Shown: positions 40,098 to 48,696 of the stretch, piece by piece
Position numbering within the stretch: position 1 is the first letter of the stretch
Layout: the number at the start of each line of letters is the position of its first letter
Source: Nocardioides massiliensis
Lineage (GTDB): Bacteria; Actinomycetota; Actinomycetes; Propionibacteriales; Nocardioidaceae
Assembly (NCBI RefSeq): GCF_030811215.1
Contig: NZ_JAUSQM010000001.1
Span: forward strand, 434,001 to 498,000
DNA: 64,000 bases
Direction of reading: 5' to 3'
Program-made: the position numbers and the translations under genes
The notes under the pieces: model-generated
Databases searched by the model: none
The model's input: the letters and a program-made list of their open reading frames with translations, nothing else
What the model was told of the DNA's origin: nothing

Positions 40098-40816
40098 CAG
40101 TTGTAGGCCCTCCGGGTGTCGGGCGGCGGGATCTGGGCCCCCTTGTATTCGACGGGGATCCCGCCCAGGGGGTAGTCCTTGCGCTGCGGGTGGCCCGGCC
40201 AGTCGTCGGGCATCTCGATGCGGGTGAGTGCGGGGTGACCGTCGAAGATGATCCCGAAGAAGTCGTAGGTCTCGCGCTCGTGCCAGTCGTTGGTCGGGTA
40301 GGTGTCGACCACCGACGGGATGTGCGGGTCGGCGTCGGGGCAGGTGACCTCGAGCCGGATCCGGCGGTTGTGGGTCATCGACAGCAGGTGGTAGACCGCG
40401 TGCAGCTCGCGCCCCGCATCGTCGGGGTAGTGCACGCCGCTCACGCCGGCGCAGAACTCGAAGCGCAGCCCCTCGTCGTCACGCAGCGTCCGCGCGACCA
40501 CCGGGAGGTCCTCGCGCCGGATGTGGAAGGTGATCTCACCGCGGTCGACGACGATCCGCTCGACGGCGCGCTCGACGCCGGCGTCGCGCAGCCGCGCCTC
40601 CAGGGTGTCGGCGACCTCGTCGAACCAGCCGCCCCACGGACGGGGTGCGCCGGCCGGCATCGTGACCGGCTTGACCAGTCCGCCGTACCCGGAGGTGTCA
40701 CCGGTGCCCTGGGCGCCGAACATCCCCTTGCGGGTGGCCAGCGACTGGGTGCGCAGCGCCTCCGGGTCGACCGGGAGGTTCTCCGGCATCTTGTCCGTTG
40801 CGTCGTTCTCGGTCAC
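40097..40816 (-). CDS. nuoC: NADH-quinone oxidoreductase subunit C
   Basis: 239-residue 30-kDa-type subunit. The core has [30 protein letters not shown] and [28 protein letters not shown]. The N-terminal 60 residues are an actinobacterial extension. GTG start overlapping the nuoB stop by 4 nt. Confidence 0.96.
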   Translation of the reverse strand: MTENDATDKMPENLPVDPEALRTQSLATRKGMFGAQGTGDTSGYGGLVKPVTMPAGAPRPWGGWFDEVADTLEARLRDAGVERAVERIVVDRGEITFHIRREDLPVVARTLRDDEGLRFEFCAGVSGVHYPDDAGRELHAVYHLLSMTHNRRIRLEVTCPDADPHIPSVVDTYPTNDWHERETYDFFGIIFDGHPALTRIEMPDDWPGHPQRKDYPLGGIPVEYKGAQIPPPDTRRAYN

Positions 40817-41367
40817 CGCAGCAGTCCCTTCTGCTCCGAGGTGGGCAGCGCGACCAGGCCCTCGGCCTCGAGCTCGCGGATCTGGGCCTGCCGGTTGGCG
40901 CCGAGCTTGGTGTGCTGCACCTGGTCGTGGAGCTTGAGGATCGCGTCGATGAGCATCTCCGGGCGCGGCGGGCAGCCGGGGAGGTACATGTCGACCGGGA
41001 CGACGTGGTCGACGCCCTGGACGATCGCGTAGTTGTTGAACATGCCGCCGGAGCTGGCGCACACGCCCATGGCGAGCACCCACTTGGGCTCGGCCATCTG
41101 GTCGTAGATCTGGCGCAGGACGGGGGCCATCTTCTGGCTCACGCGGCCCGCCACGATCATCAGGTCGGCCTGACGCGGGGAGGCGCGGAAGACCTCCATG
41201 CCGAACCGACCGGTGTCCCAGCGCGGGGCGCCGGAGGTCATCATCTCGATGGCGCAGCACGCCAGACCGAAGGTGGCCGGCCAGAACGAGGCCTTGCGGA
41301 AGTAGCCCGCGACCCCCTCGACGGTGGTCAGCAGGACTCCGCTGGGGAGCTTCTCTTCGATACCCAT
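40813..41367 (-). CDS. nuoB: NADH-quinone oxidoreductase subunit B
   Basis: 184-residue subunit holding cluster N2, which passes electrons to menaquinone. Ligands are the tandem Cys in LACCAIEM, one in MGVCASSGG and one in LPGCPPRPE. The C-terminal 20 residues are variable. It lies 9 nt downstream of nuoA. Confidence 0.97.
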   Translation of the reverse strand: MGIEEKLPSGVLLTTVEGVAGYFRKASFWPATFGLACCAIEMMTSGAPRWDTGRFGMEVFRASPRQADLMIVAGRVSQKMAPVLRQIYDQMAEPKWVLAMGVCASSGGMFNNYAIVQGVDHVVPVDMYLPGCPPRPEMLIDAILKLHDQVQHTKLGANRQAQIRELEAEGLVALPTSEQKGLLR

Positions 41368-41376
41368 GTCAGGCTC

Positions 41377-41736
41377 TCAATCCCAATCGAGGCCGCCGCG
41401 TCGCCATTCGTACGCATAGGCGGCGGTGATGTTGAAGAGGAAGAGGACGACGGCGATGAGGCCGAACCACGCCAACTCGTCGAAGTAGACCGCCCACGGG
41501 ACGAGGAACATGATCTCGACGTCGAAGATGATGAACGTCATCGCCACGGTGTAGTACTTCACCGGGAACCGCCCACCGCCGTAGGGCTGGGGCGTCGGCT
41601 CGATGCCGCACTCGTAGGAGTCCAGGCGCACGCGGTTGTAGCGCTTCGGGCCGACGACCGCGGTCATCAGCACCGAACCGACAGCGAACGCCGCGGCAAT
41701 AGCCGCCAAAGCCAGGACCGGAGTGTAGAGCTCCAT
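41377..41736 (-). CDS. nuoA: NADH-quinone oxidoreductase subunit A
   Basis: 119-residue three-helix subunit with the conserved YECGIEPTPQP loop at the quinone chamber and the acidic helix FIIFDVEIMFLVPWAVYFDEL. It is the first gene of nuoA-N. The 284 bp upstream hold a Rex-like operator and a -10 hexamer, so this is probably the main promoter of the complex I operon. Confidence 0.97.
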   Translation of the reverse strand: MELYTPVLALAAIAAAFAVGSVLMTAVVGPKRYNRVRLDSYECGIEPTPQPYGGGRFPVKYYTVAMTFIIFDVEIMFLVPWAVYFDELAWFGLIAVVLFLFNITAAYAYEWRRGGLDWD

Positions 41737-41825
41737 TCCTTCGACTCCTTGTCAACGACCTCCGACCGGGGGACGGGGCACGGCGGAGAGGCTCCGGAGC
41801 GGCGTACGACGGTCGGGTCGTGAGG

Positions 41826-41843
41826 TTGTGAACGGTTTCACTT
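41826..41843. promoter_or_regulatory. Rex operator upstream of nuoA
   Basis: TTGTGAACGGTTTCACTT matches the Rex consensus TTGTGAA-N4-TTCACAA at 12 of 14 fixed positions and fits the Streptomyces form TGTGAACNNNTTCACA with one mismatch. It lies about 90 nt before the nuoA start, immediately downstream of a TAGACT -10. Rex releases DNA when NADH is high. Confidence 0.75.
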
Positions 41844-41858
41844 ACGTCTCGCGGCGAC

Positions 41859-41864
41859 AGTCTA
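41859..41864 (-). promoter_or_regulatory. -10 element TAGACT for the nuo operon
   Basis: The minus strand reads TAGACT. Transcription would start near 41851, putting the Rex site at roughly +8 to +25. No good -35 is visible. Confidence 0.4.
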
Positions 41865-42020
41865 GACACGAGACCGACCGCGCGCGACTCCCGGGGTGGG
41901 GCCCGAAACCCGCCTCTGACCTGGGCGTTTAACGCAACGAGAGTGTTGTCTAAATGGGTCGGCCGGGGGCACGCTGGATCACGCGGACGGTCGCCGGTTG
42001 TGACGAGGGACGCAGCCGCT

Positions 42021-42710
42021 TCAGGCGGTGGCGTGGTGGAGCGCCACGATGCCGCCGGAGAGGTTGCGCCAACGCACGGAGTGCCAGCCGGCGTCGGCGA
42101 TCCGGTCGGCGAGCCCCCGCTGGTCGGGCCAGGCGCGGATCGACTCGGCGAGGTAGACGTAGGCGTCGGGGCTGGAGGAGACCGCGCGCGCCACTGCGGG
42201 CAGCGCCTTCATGAGGTACTCCAGGTAGACGACCCGGAACGGCGCCCAGGTCGGTGTGCTGAACTCGCACACCACCAGCCGGCCACCGGGCTTGGTGACA
42301 CGCCGCATCTCGGCCAGGCCGGCGAGCGGGTCCACGATGTTGCGCAGCCCGAAGGAGATCGTCACCGCGTCGAAGGTCGCGTCGGGGAACGGCAGCCGGG
42401 TGCCGTCGCCCGCGACGTACGGCAGCTGGGGACGGGCCCGCTTGCCGACGCGCAGCATCCCCTGGGAGAAGTCGCACGGCACGACGTACGCGCCGCGGTC
42501 GGTGAACGGCAGGCTCGAGGTGCCGGTCCCGGCGGCCAGGTCCAGCACCCGCTCGCCGTACGACGGGTCGACCGCGTCGATGACCGCCTTGCGCCACCGA
42601 CGGTCCTGACCCAGCGAGAGGACGTCGTTGGTGATGTCGTAGCGGCGGGCCACGTCGTCGAACATCGCGACGACCTCGTGCGGCTGCTTGTCCAGGGAGG
42701 CGCGGGTCAC
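42021..42710 (-). CDS. menG: demethylmenaquinone methyltransferase
   Basis: 229-residue UbiE/MenG SAM-dependent methyltransferase, the last step of menaquinone synthesis (methylation of demethylmenaquinone). It has [24 protein letters not shown], motif [13 protein letters not shown], and [23 protein letters not shown] start. It lies 284 nt upstream of nuoA on the same strand and is divergent from menF, so the menaquinone and complex I genes are physically joined. Confidence 0.95.
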   Translation of the reverse strand: MTRASLDKQPHEVVAMFDDVARRYDITNDVLSLGQDRRWRKAVIDAVDPSYGERVLDLAAGTGTSSLPFTDRGAYVVPCDFSQGMLRVGKRARPQLPYVAGDGTRLPFPDATFDAVTISFGLRNIVDPLAGLAEMRRVTKPGGRLVVCEFSTPTWAPFRVVYLEYLMKALPAVARAVSSSPDAYVYLAESIRAWPDQRGLADRIADAGWHSVRWRNLSGGIVALHHATA

Positions 42711-42799
42711 CCCTGAACCCTACGAGCAGCGGCCCATCGGTGCGCGTCGGGCCGGGCTGGACCGCCCCAGCCGGTGCGACGTGATGTGACAGTGCGCCG

Positions 42800-42805
42800 T
42801 ACGCT
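42800..42805 (+). promoter_or_regulatory. -10 element TACGCT of menF, leaderless arrangement
   Basis: TACGCT is followed by 8 nt and the ATG at 42814. It lies in the 103-nt divergent menG/menF region. Confidence 0.5.
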
Positions 42806-42813
42806 CGACGCCG

Positions 42814-44133
42814 ATGAGCACCGGCACCAGCGACGTCGACCGACTCCCCCCGGTCGCGGCGGACGAACCCCGACCCGATGGCCCCCGCGAGGCCCTGGGC
42901 CAGCTCGTCGTACGCACCGTCGCCGTCGCGGACCCCGGTCCCCTGCTGGACCTGCTGCCGCGCGAGGAGCCCCTGGCGTGGGTACGCCGCGGCGAGGGCC
43001 TGGTCGGCTGGGGATGCGCCGCACAGCTGCGCAGCACCGGCGCCGACCGGTTCGCGGACGCCTCGGCCTGGTGGGCCGACCTGGTCGGCGCGGCAGTCGT
43101 GCGTGACGAGGTGCGGCTGCCCGGCAGCGGCCTGGTCGCCTTCGGCAGCTTCGCCTTCGCCGACGAGCCCGGCGACTCGGTCCTGACCGTGCCGGAGGTG
43201 GTCGTCGGCCGCAAGGGCGACACCACGTGGATCACCACCATCAGCCGCGGCGAGCTCCTGCCTCCCCCGGCGCTCGCGGCGACGGCCTCCCCCCAGCCGC
43301 CGACCGACGTCGTCTTCGCCGACGCTCACCTCGACGGCGAACGCTGGCAGGGCGTGGTCGCCGAGGCCGTCGGCCGGATCAGCTCCGGCGAGCTCGAGAA
43401 GGTCGTCCTCGCCCGGGACCTGCTCGCCACCTCGACGACCGACGTCGACGTCCGGTGGCCGCTGCAGCGCCTGGCCGAGCAGTACCCCATGTGCTGGACC
43501 TTCCACGTCGGCGGCATGTTCGGCGCCACCCCCGAGATGCTGGTGCGCCGCGAGCGCGGGCTGATCACCTCGCGCGTGCTGGCCGGGACCATCCGGCGTA
43601 CCGGCAACGACGAGCGCGACCTCGCGTTGGCCGCCACGCTCGCGCGCTCGTCGAAGGACCTCGAGGAGCACGAGTACGCCGTCCGCTCCGTCGCCGACGC
43701 ACTCGCGCCCCACTGCACCTCGATGAACGTGCCCGAGGCGCCGTTCGTGCTGCACCTGCCCAACGTCATGCACCTCGCCAGCGACGTGGCGGGCGTCGTC
43801 CCCGACACCGACCCGGTCAGCGCCCTCGAGCTCGCTGCCGCGCTGCACCCCTCCGCGGCCGTCGGCGGCACCCCGACGCCGGTCGCCCAGGCGCTCATCA
43901 CCCAGATCGAGGGCATGGACCGGGGGCGCTACGCCGGCCCCGTCGGCTGGCTCGACGCCGACGGCGACGGCGAGTGGGGGATCGCCCTGCGCTCCGCCGA
44001 GGTCGGCGAGGACCGGCGCACCGTGCGGCTCTTCGCCGGCTGCGGCATCGTCGCCGACTCCGACCCGGCCTCGGAGCTCGCCGAGGCGCAGGCGAAGTTC
44101 GTGCCGGTGCGGGATGCGCTCACCTCGGGCTGA
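42814..44133 (+). CDS. menF: isochorismate synthase
   Basis: 439-residue chorismate-utilising enzyme that converts chorismate to isochorismate, the entry to menaquinone. The C-terminal catalytic domain (about 185-435) has GELEKVVLARDL, GMFGATPEML, SRVLAGTIRRTG, LHPSAAVGGTPTPVA and GRYAGPVGWLDADGDGEW. The menaquinone context makes menF more likely than a siderophore (entC/dhbC) role. Its tail runs toward the convergent nuclease-like gene after 57 nt. Confidence 0.92.
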   Translation: MSTGTSDVDRLPPVAADEPRPDGPREALGQLVVRTVAVADPGPLLDLLPREEPLAWVRRGEGLVGWGCAAQLRSTGADRFADASAWWADLVGAAVVRDEVRLPGSGLVAFGSFAFADEPGDSVLTVPEVVVGRKGDTTWITTISRGELLPPPALAATASPQPPTDVVFADAHLDGERWQGVVAEAVGRISSGELEKVVLARDLLATSTTDVDVRWPLQRLAEQYPMCWTFHVGGMFGATPEMLVRRERGLITSRVLAGTIRRTGNDERDLALAATLARSSKDLEEHEYAVRSVADALAPHCTSMNVPEAPFVLHLPNVMHLASDVAGVVPDTDPVSALELAAALHPSAAVGGTPTPVAQALITQIEGMDRGRYAGPVGWLDADGDGEWGIALRSAEVGEDRRTVRLFAGCGIVADSDPASELAEAQAKFVPVRDALTSG

Positions 44134-44190
44134 ACTGGACCGGGGCAGAAACTGGTCATCGGCAACAGATCGGCCGCGGCTTCAGCGTGG

Positions 44191-45102
44191 TTACTGACCC
44201 ATTTTCCTGGCCGGCGTCCACTGGTTCGTCAGTTGAGCGCGCCCGGCGGGGGTGAGTGCCGACCTGCGGAGGAGGTCCCACCACGGGTCCAGCCGTCCGG
44301 CGGCACTCCTGCGACCCAGCGCCCGGTCCGCGTCGCGCATGACGGTCCCGGGTTGGCGCACGACCTCCCGGGCGGTGTAGCCGTTGCGCGTCCAGCCTGC
44401 TCGGCTGAGCCGCCGCGCCCGACTGAGGTCATCGCGCTGCTGCTCGACGGTGCGATGCACTGCGCCGTCGTACTCCTGGAGGGTCCTCGTCCCCGGGATC
44501 CACAAGTCCGCGCGGGCGACGAAGTCCCCCTCGTGCTCGACGACGTGCTGTGGCACGACCGGCACGTCGATCGCCTGGTGCAGGAATCGCAGAGCCGTCT
44601 CCCAGGCGGACTCCGAGCGTCCATCAGCGCGCAGTAGGGCTCGTCGCAGAGCGGGTCCACCGCGGCGGTGGACCTGCGCGGCCGCGCGAAGCGCCCCGAG
44701 GTCCTCACCGGCGTGCACAGCGCCCTCGATGATGATGCCGAGGTCCAGCGCGCCGAGGTCCCGGGCGCACGCGAGGAGGATGTCGATCGCGGATGCGACC
44801 GGCACGCCAGCGATCACGTCGGGCGGCTCCACCGGCTCTGTCCGGATCACCCGCACTCCCGACCTGCGGTTGCGCCCTCCTCCGGGTGGCACTTGGGCGA
44901 AGACGACCGGCACCGTCAGATACGGCAACGTCCACCAACCGCGCACCCGTGCAGCCGTCAGGTGGGTGAAGGCCGCACCCTCGGGAAGCACCAGGCGCCA
45001 GGCTGCGAGGTCGGCGAGCCAGTCAGTTCCTGCCGGCGCATAGGCGCCGCGCGTCACCCGTCGCCAATTGCGGCTCCTGACCCACCCGGCACGCGCGTCC
45101 AC
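44191..45102 (-). CDS. AbiEi-like N-terminal / PD-(D/E)XK nuclease-like C-terminal hypothetical protein
   Basis: 303-residue protein of a type common in actinobacteria. The N-terminus (RSRNWRRVTRGAYAPAG, then FTHLTAARVRGWW) resembles the winged-helix AbiEi-antitoxin region but looks shortened, and no in-frame start lies upstream before a stop. The C-terminus (about 185-285) fits a DUF559/Vsr-like PD-(D/E)XK nuclease core: SAWETALRFLHQ, ADLWIP (Asp) and LQEYDGAVHR (Glu/Asp), followed by DDLSRARRLSRAGW. No AbiEii-type toxin neighbour exists, so a toxin-antitoxin role is not supported. The cellular role is unknown. Confidence 0.68.
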   Translation of the reverse strand: MDARAGWVRSRNWRRVTRGAYAPAGTDWLADLAAWRLVLPEGAAFTHLTAARVRGWWTLPYLTVPVVFAQVPPGGGRNRRSGVRVIRTEPVEPPDVIAGVPVASAIDILLACARDLGALDLGIIIEGAVHAGEDLGALRAAAQVHRRGGPALRRALLRADGRSESAWETALRFLHQAIDVPVVPQHVVEHEGDFVARADLWIPGTRTLQEYDGAVHRTVEQQRDDLSRARRLSRAGWTRNGYTAREVVRQPGTVMRDADRALGRRSAAGRLDPWWDLLRRSALTPAGRAQLTNQWTPARKMGQ

Positions 45103-45275
45103 CCGCCAAGCATCGGCCGAACACGGGTCGCCGTGGGGTCTCGTTCGTCGCTCTGTGGATGACTGTCACCGGGTGGAGAAAACTGGTCAGCCGCCACCCG
45201 CGGGATCGGCGATCCTTGCTGTGAGTGACCGGTTTCTGCGCGAATCCCGGACCCGCACTGTGCTTCGCTGGAGGC

Positions 45276-46127
45276 ATGCGCTGGGTGGTGGGCGGGGTCG
45301 TCGTCGTGCTGCTGGGTGCCGCGGCCGTGTGGTTCGGACAGCGGTCGCTGGTCTACTTCCCCGACCGGACCGAGGTGCCGCCGACGGCGGACCTGCTGGC
45401 CGGCAGCGGGGTGGAGGGGCGCGACGTCACGCTGCGCACGAGCGACGGGCTCGAGCTGCGGGCGTCGTACGTCGGGGCGGACCCGGCGTGCGGCTACACG
45501 GTGCTGGTGACGCCGGGCAACGGCGGCAACCGGGCGAGCCGGATGCCGCTGGTCAGCGGACTGGCGGAGCTCGGCCTGGGGGTGCTGGCGCTCGACTACC
45601 GGGGGTACGGCGGCAACCCCGGGCGGCCGTCGGAGGACGGCACCCGGCAGGACGCCAGGGCTGCGCGCGACTTCCTGCTCGACGAGGCCGGCGTACCCCC
45701 GGAGCGGCTGGTGCTCTTCGGGGAGAGCCTCGGCGCAGCGGTCGCGGCCGACCTCGCCGCGGAGCACCCTCCCGCCGCGCTGCTGCTGCGCTCCCCCTTC
45801 ACGTCGTTGGGCGCGATGGCGCGAGCGAACTACGGCATCCCGGCCGGGCCGGTGCTGCGCGACGACTACGACGTCCTCGCCGCCGTCCGGCAGCTGGGCG
45901 AGCAGGCGCCCGAGACACCGGTCGCGGTGGTGCTCGGTACCGCCGACGGGATCGTGCCGCCCTCCCAGTCGCGCGAGGTCGCCGACGCCGCGGAGGCGGC
46001 CGGACTCGCCGTACGCCGGACGGAGCTGGACGGACTGGGCCACAACGACGCCGACCTCGTGCACGGGCCCGCCACCCTCGACGCCGTACGCCGCCTGGTC
46101 GCCGCCGCCGGTGGGTCCTGCGAATAG
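45276..46127 (+). CDS. membrane-anchored alpha/beta hydrolase (BEM46-like)
   Basis: 283-residue protein with one N-terminal membrane anchor (WVVGGVVVVLLGAAAVWFG) and an alpha/beta-hydrolase domain of the BEM46/ABHD13 type. The nucleophile is in LFGESLGAAVAADLA, with LDYRGYGGNPG earlier, VLGTADGIVPP for the Asp and LGHNDADLVHG for the His. It should face the outside or the periplasmic side. The ATG at 45276 has GGAGG nearly adjacent; an upstream in-frame start at 45225 would add 17 residues lacking family similarity. The substrate is unknown. Confidence 0.8.
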   Translation: MRWVVGGVVVVLLGAAAVWFGQRSLVYFPDRTEVPPTADLLAGSGVEGRDVTLRTSDGLELRASYVGADPACGYTVLVTPGNGGNRASRMPLVSGLAELGLGVLALDYRGYGGNPGRPSEDGTRQDARAARDFLLDEAGVPPERLVLFGESLGAAVAADLAAEHPPAALLLRSPFTSLGAMARANYGIPAGPVLRDDYDVLAAVRQLGEQAPETPVAVVLGTADGIVPPSQSREVADAAEAAGLAVRRTELDGLGHNDADLVHGPATLDAVRRLVAAAGGSCE

Positions 46128-46152
46128 CTCCCGGCTGCCCGCGCGCGATGGT

Positions 46153-46320
46153 GTGCTGTCCCCATGCATCCCCCACGGCGACCTGACGGCCGCGACGGTG
46201 CGCGACGTGCGGTTCACCCCGCGGCGGTTCCGCGCCGGCTACGACATGGACGAGGTCGACGTCTACCTCGACGCGGTCCTCACCGAGCTGAACCGGTTGC
46301 GCGGCCCTCAGACGTCCTGA
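46153..46320 (+). CDS. mini DivIVA-domain protein
   Basis: About 55 residues. The DivIVA N-terminal membrane-binding signature is clear: VRDVRFTPRRFRAGYDMDEVDVYLDAVLTELNRL. DivIVA/Wag31 proteins normally continue into long coiled coils, but this one stops after the first helix. The start is uncertain: GTG at 46153 or GTG at 46111 (inside the preceding gene), neither with a good ribosome site. It overlaps the convergent metallo-hydrolase gene by 13 nt. It could be a small polar-localisation adapter or a remnant. Confidence 0.6.
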   Translation: MLSPCIPHGDLTAATVRDVRFTPRRFRAGYDMDEVDVYLDAVLTELNRLRGPQTS

Positions 46321-46958
46321 CCGACCTCGACCCGGCGGTAGTCCAGCTCCCGCTCGCCGAGGAACCGCTGCAGGTGGGTGTCGATGACGCCGCGGCCGGG
46401 TTCGCTGAAGATCGCCTCGTGGATCGGCACGGTGAGCGGGGCGCCGACAGCGCGGGCGAAGTCGATGGTCTCCGCCACCTTGCTCCACGGCGCGGTGGCG
46501 GGCAGCAGCAGCACGTCGACCGGCACGTCGGCCTCGGTCAGCGCGTCGCCGGGGTGGTAGGCGCTGGTGCCGTCGGCGGTGAGGACATAGCCGACGTTGT
46601 GCACGCGCGGGATCTCGTCGTGGATGACGGCGTGCCACTCGCCGATGGGGCGCACGGTGAAGCCGGCGACGGTGAGCTCGGCACCCGACGGGCTCCCGGT
46701 CTCGACGACGTGCAGCCGGTCAGCGAGGTCGGGTGCGTCGGCGCGCAGCTGCTCGACCAGGCCCGCGTGGGTCCAGATGTCGGCGTCGGCGCGGCGCAGC
46801 CGCTCGACCTCGACGTGGTCGAAGTGCTCGTGGGTGACCAGCACGGCGTCGGCACCGTCGACCGCCTCGGGGTCGGTGAACCCGCCGGGATCCAGCACGA
46901 CGGTGGAGCCGCCGGCCTCGAGCCGGACGCAGGAGTGACCGAACTTCGTGATCCGCAT
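46308..46958 (-). CDS. MBL-fold metallo-hydrolase (UlaG/RNase Z-like)
   Basis: 216-residue metallo-beta-lactamase-fold hydrolase. MRITKFGHSCVRLE opens the fold. The metal-binding THEHFDH gives the HxHxDH ligands, and PIGEWHAVIHDEIP, AYHPGDALT and PIHEAIFSEPG supply further His/Asp ligands. The family includes lactonases and nucleases; the substrate is not deducible. ATG start. Convergent overlap with the mini DivIVA gene. Confidence 0.85.
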   Translation of the reverse strand: MRITKFGHSCVRLEAGGSTVVLDPGGFTDPEAVDGADAVLVTHEHFDHVEVERLRRADADIWTHAGLVEQLRADAPDLADRLHVVETGSPSGAELTVAGFTVRPIGEWHAVIHDEIPRVHNVGYVLTADGTSAYHPGDALTEADVPVDVLLLPATAPWSKVAETIDFARAVGAPLTVPIHEAIFSEPGRGVIDTHLQRFLGERELDYRRVEVGQDV

Positions 46959-47001
46959 GCTCCGACCGTAGCGGCCGTCCGACAGCCCAGCCGCTCGCGG
47001 C

Positions 47002-48696
47002 TCAGTCGCCCGCGACCAGGCCCCGGATCAGCTCATCGAGCGCGCGCCGTCCGTCACGGCTGCACCTGACCTCGACCACCTCGATGCCACCACCAGGCGA
47101 GGACAGCGCGTGCTCGAGCTCGGCCAGCGACTCGACCCGCCAGTGCGGGGTGCGGGTCGCCGCACACAGGGCACCCAGGTCAGTGCCGTGCGGGGTGCCG
47201 AAGAGCCGCTCGAAGGAGTCGGCGTACTCCACCCCACCCTGCTCGAGCGAGGAGAAGATGCTGCCGCCGTCGTCGTTGACCACCACGATCGTCAGGTCGG
47301 GGCGCTCCTCGTGGGGCCCGATCACCAGCGCGGTGGCGTCGTGGACGAACGTCAGGTCGCCCATCAGCGCGAGCGCGCGCGAGGTGCGCGCCCGGCCCAG
47401 CGCCGCACCGATCGCCGACGACACGACCCCGTCGATGCCGGCCAGTCCGCGGTTGGCCAGGACGAGCCGCCGCTCCCCCACCGGCGCGGGCCGCGCCATG
47501 ATGTCGAGGTCGCGCACGGGGTTGGAGGAGCCGACGAAGAGCAAGCCGCCGGCGGGTACGGCGGCGCTGACCGCAGCGGCCACCTGGTGGGGGCTGAGCG
47601 TGTCGCCGGCCTGCTCGTGCACGAGGCGGTCGAGTGCTGCGGAGACCTCGGCGTCGCGCGCCCGCCACCGCTCCAGCCAGTCGGGGTCGCCACCCGGCTC
47701 ACCGGTGACGGCGTCGAAGACGCGCGAGACCTGGCGCCCCGGGTCGGTGTAGCCGGTGGCGTTGCGCACCGCGACGACCTCGACGTCCTCGCGCGAGATC
47801 AGCCGGGTGACCGGGCGCGAGAGCGTGGGGTGCCCGAAGACGACGACCCGCTCGATGCGACCGCCGAGCTCGGGCTCGGCGAGCAGCAGCCGGTAGGTGC
47901 GGATGGCATGGGTGCCGGTGCGCGCACCACTGCTGGGCTCGGCCAGCAGCGGCCAACCCGCCTGCTCGGCGAGGATCCGCGCCGGCGGGCCGGCGTCGTC
48001 ACCGGCCACGACCACGGTGCGCGGGCCCGCGCGCAGCAGCTCGATCCCGACGGGTCCGACACCACCGGCATCGACCGGCTGTGGGGCCGGCGGGACCAAC
48101 GGCGTGGACCAGCCGTCGTCGACGCCGGGCACCAGCGGCTCGGCCAGCTGGAGGTTGAGCTGCACCGGACCGGGCGGGCCGTCGGACCCGGACGCGACCT
48201 TGACCGCGCGGGCGACCAGGTCGCGCCAGTCGTCGACCTGCGTCTGCTCGTATGTGCCGGGCCGTCCGGGGGGTACGTCGAGCGCCCACCTGGCCGCGGT
48301 GCCGTAGAGCTCGACCTGGTCGGTGGTCTGGTTGGCCTGGGTGCCGCGCATGGCAGCGGGCCGGTCGGCGGTCAACAGCAGCAGCGGCACCCCGGCGGCG
48401 TCGGCCTCGAGCACCGCCGGATGCAGCTCGGCCGTCGCCGTGCCGGAGGTGGTCACCACCGCCACGGGTGCGCGCGAGGTCTTGGCGATGCCGAGGGCGA
48501 GGAAGCCAGCGGTGCGCTCGTCGATGCGGGTGTGCAGCCGCAGCCGACCCGCGAGCGCGGCGTCGTGGACGGCGAAGGCCAGCGGGGCGCTGCGCGAGCC
48601 GGGGGCGAGCACGACGTCGCCGATGCCGTTGCGCACGAGCGCGTCGACCAGGGTGCGCGCGAGGGCGGTCGAGGCGTTGCGCGGGGCGTCGGTCAC
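47002..48696 (-). CDS. menD: SEPHCHC synthase (menaquinone biosynthesis)
   Basis: 564-residue ThDP-dependent enzyme that joins 2-oxoglutarate to isochorismate to give SEPHCHC. It contains DVVLAPGSRSAPLAFAVHD, VVTTSGTATAELHPAVLEA, LTADRPAAMRGTQANQTTDQ and the C-terminal ThDP/Mg region MGDLTFVHDATALV. GTG start overlapping the menC stop by 4 nt. It is the last gene of the menE-menC-menD reverse-strand run. Confidence 0.95.
   Translation of the reverse strand: MTDAPRNASTALARTLVDALVRNGIGDVVLAPGSRSAPLAFAVHDAALAGRLRLHTRIDERTAGFLALGIAKTSRAPVAVVTTSGTATAELHPAVLEADAAGVPLLLLTADRPAAMRGTQANQTTDQVELYGTAARWALDVPPGRPGTYEQTQVDDWRDLVARAVKVASGSDGPPGPVQLNLQLAEPLVPGVDDGWSTPLVPPAPQPVDAGGVGPVGIELLRAGPRTVVVAGDDAGPPARILAEQAGWPLLAEPSSGARTGTHAIRTYRLLLAEPELGGRIERVVVFGHPTLSRPVTRLISREDVEVVAVRNATGYTDPGRQVSRVFDAVTGEPGGDPDWLERWRARDAEVSAALDRLVHEQAGDTLSPHQVAAAVSAAVPAGGLLFVGSSNPVRDLDIMARPAPVGERRLVLANRGLAGIDGVVSSAIGAALGRARTSRALALMGDLTFVHDATALVIGPHEERPDLTIVVVNDDGGSIFSSLEQGGVEYADSFERLFGTPHGTDLGALCAATRTPHWRVESLAELEHALSSPGGGIEVVEVRCSRDGRRALDELIRGLVAGD

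Noticed and set aside
44191-45102. AbiE toxin-antitoxin system
   Set aside because: No AbiEii nucleotidyltransferase toxin next to it; neighbours are menF and a hydrolase.
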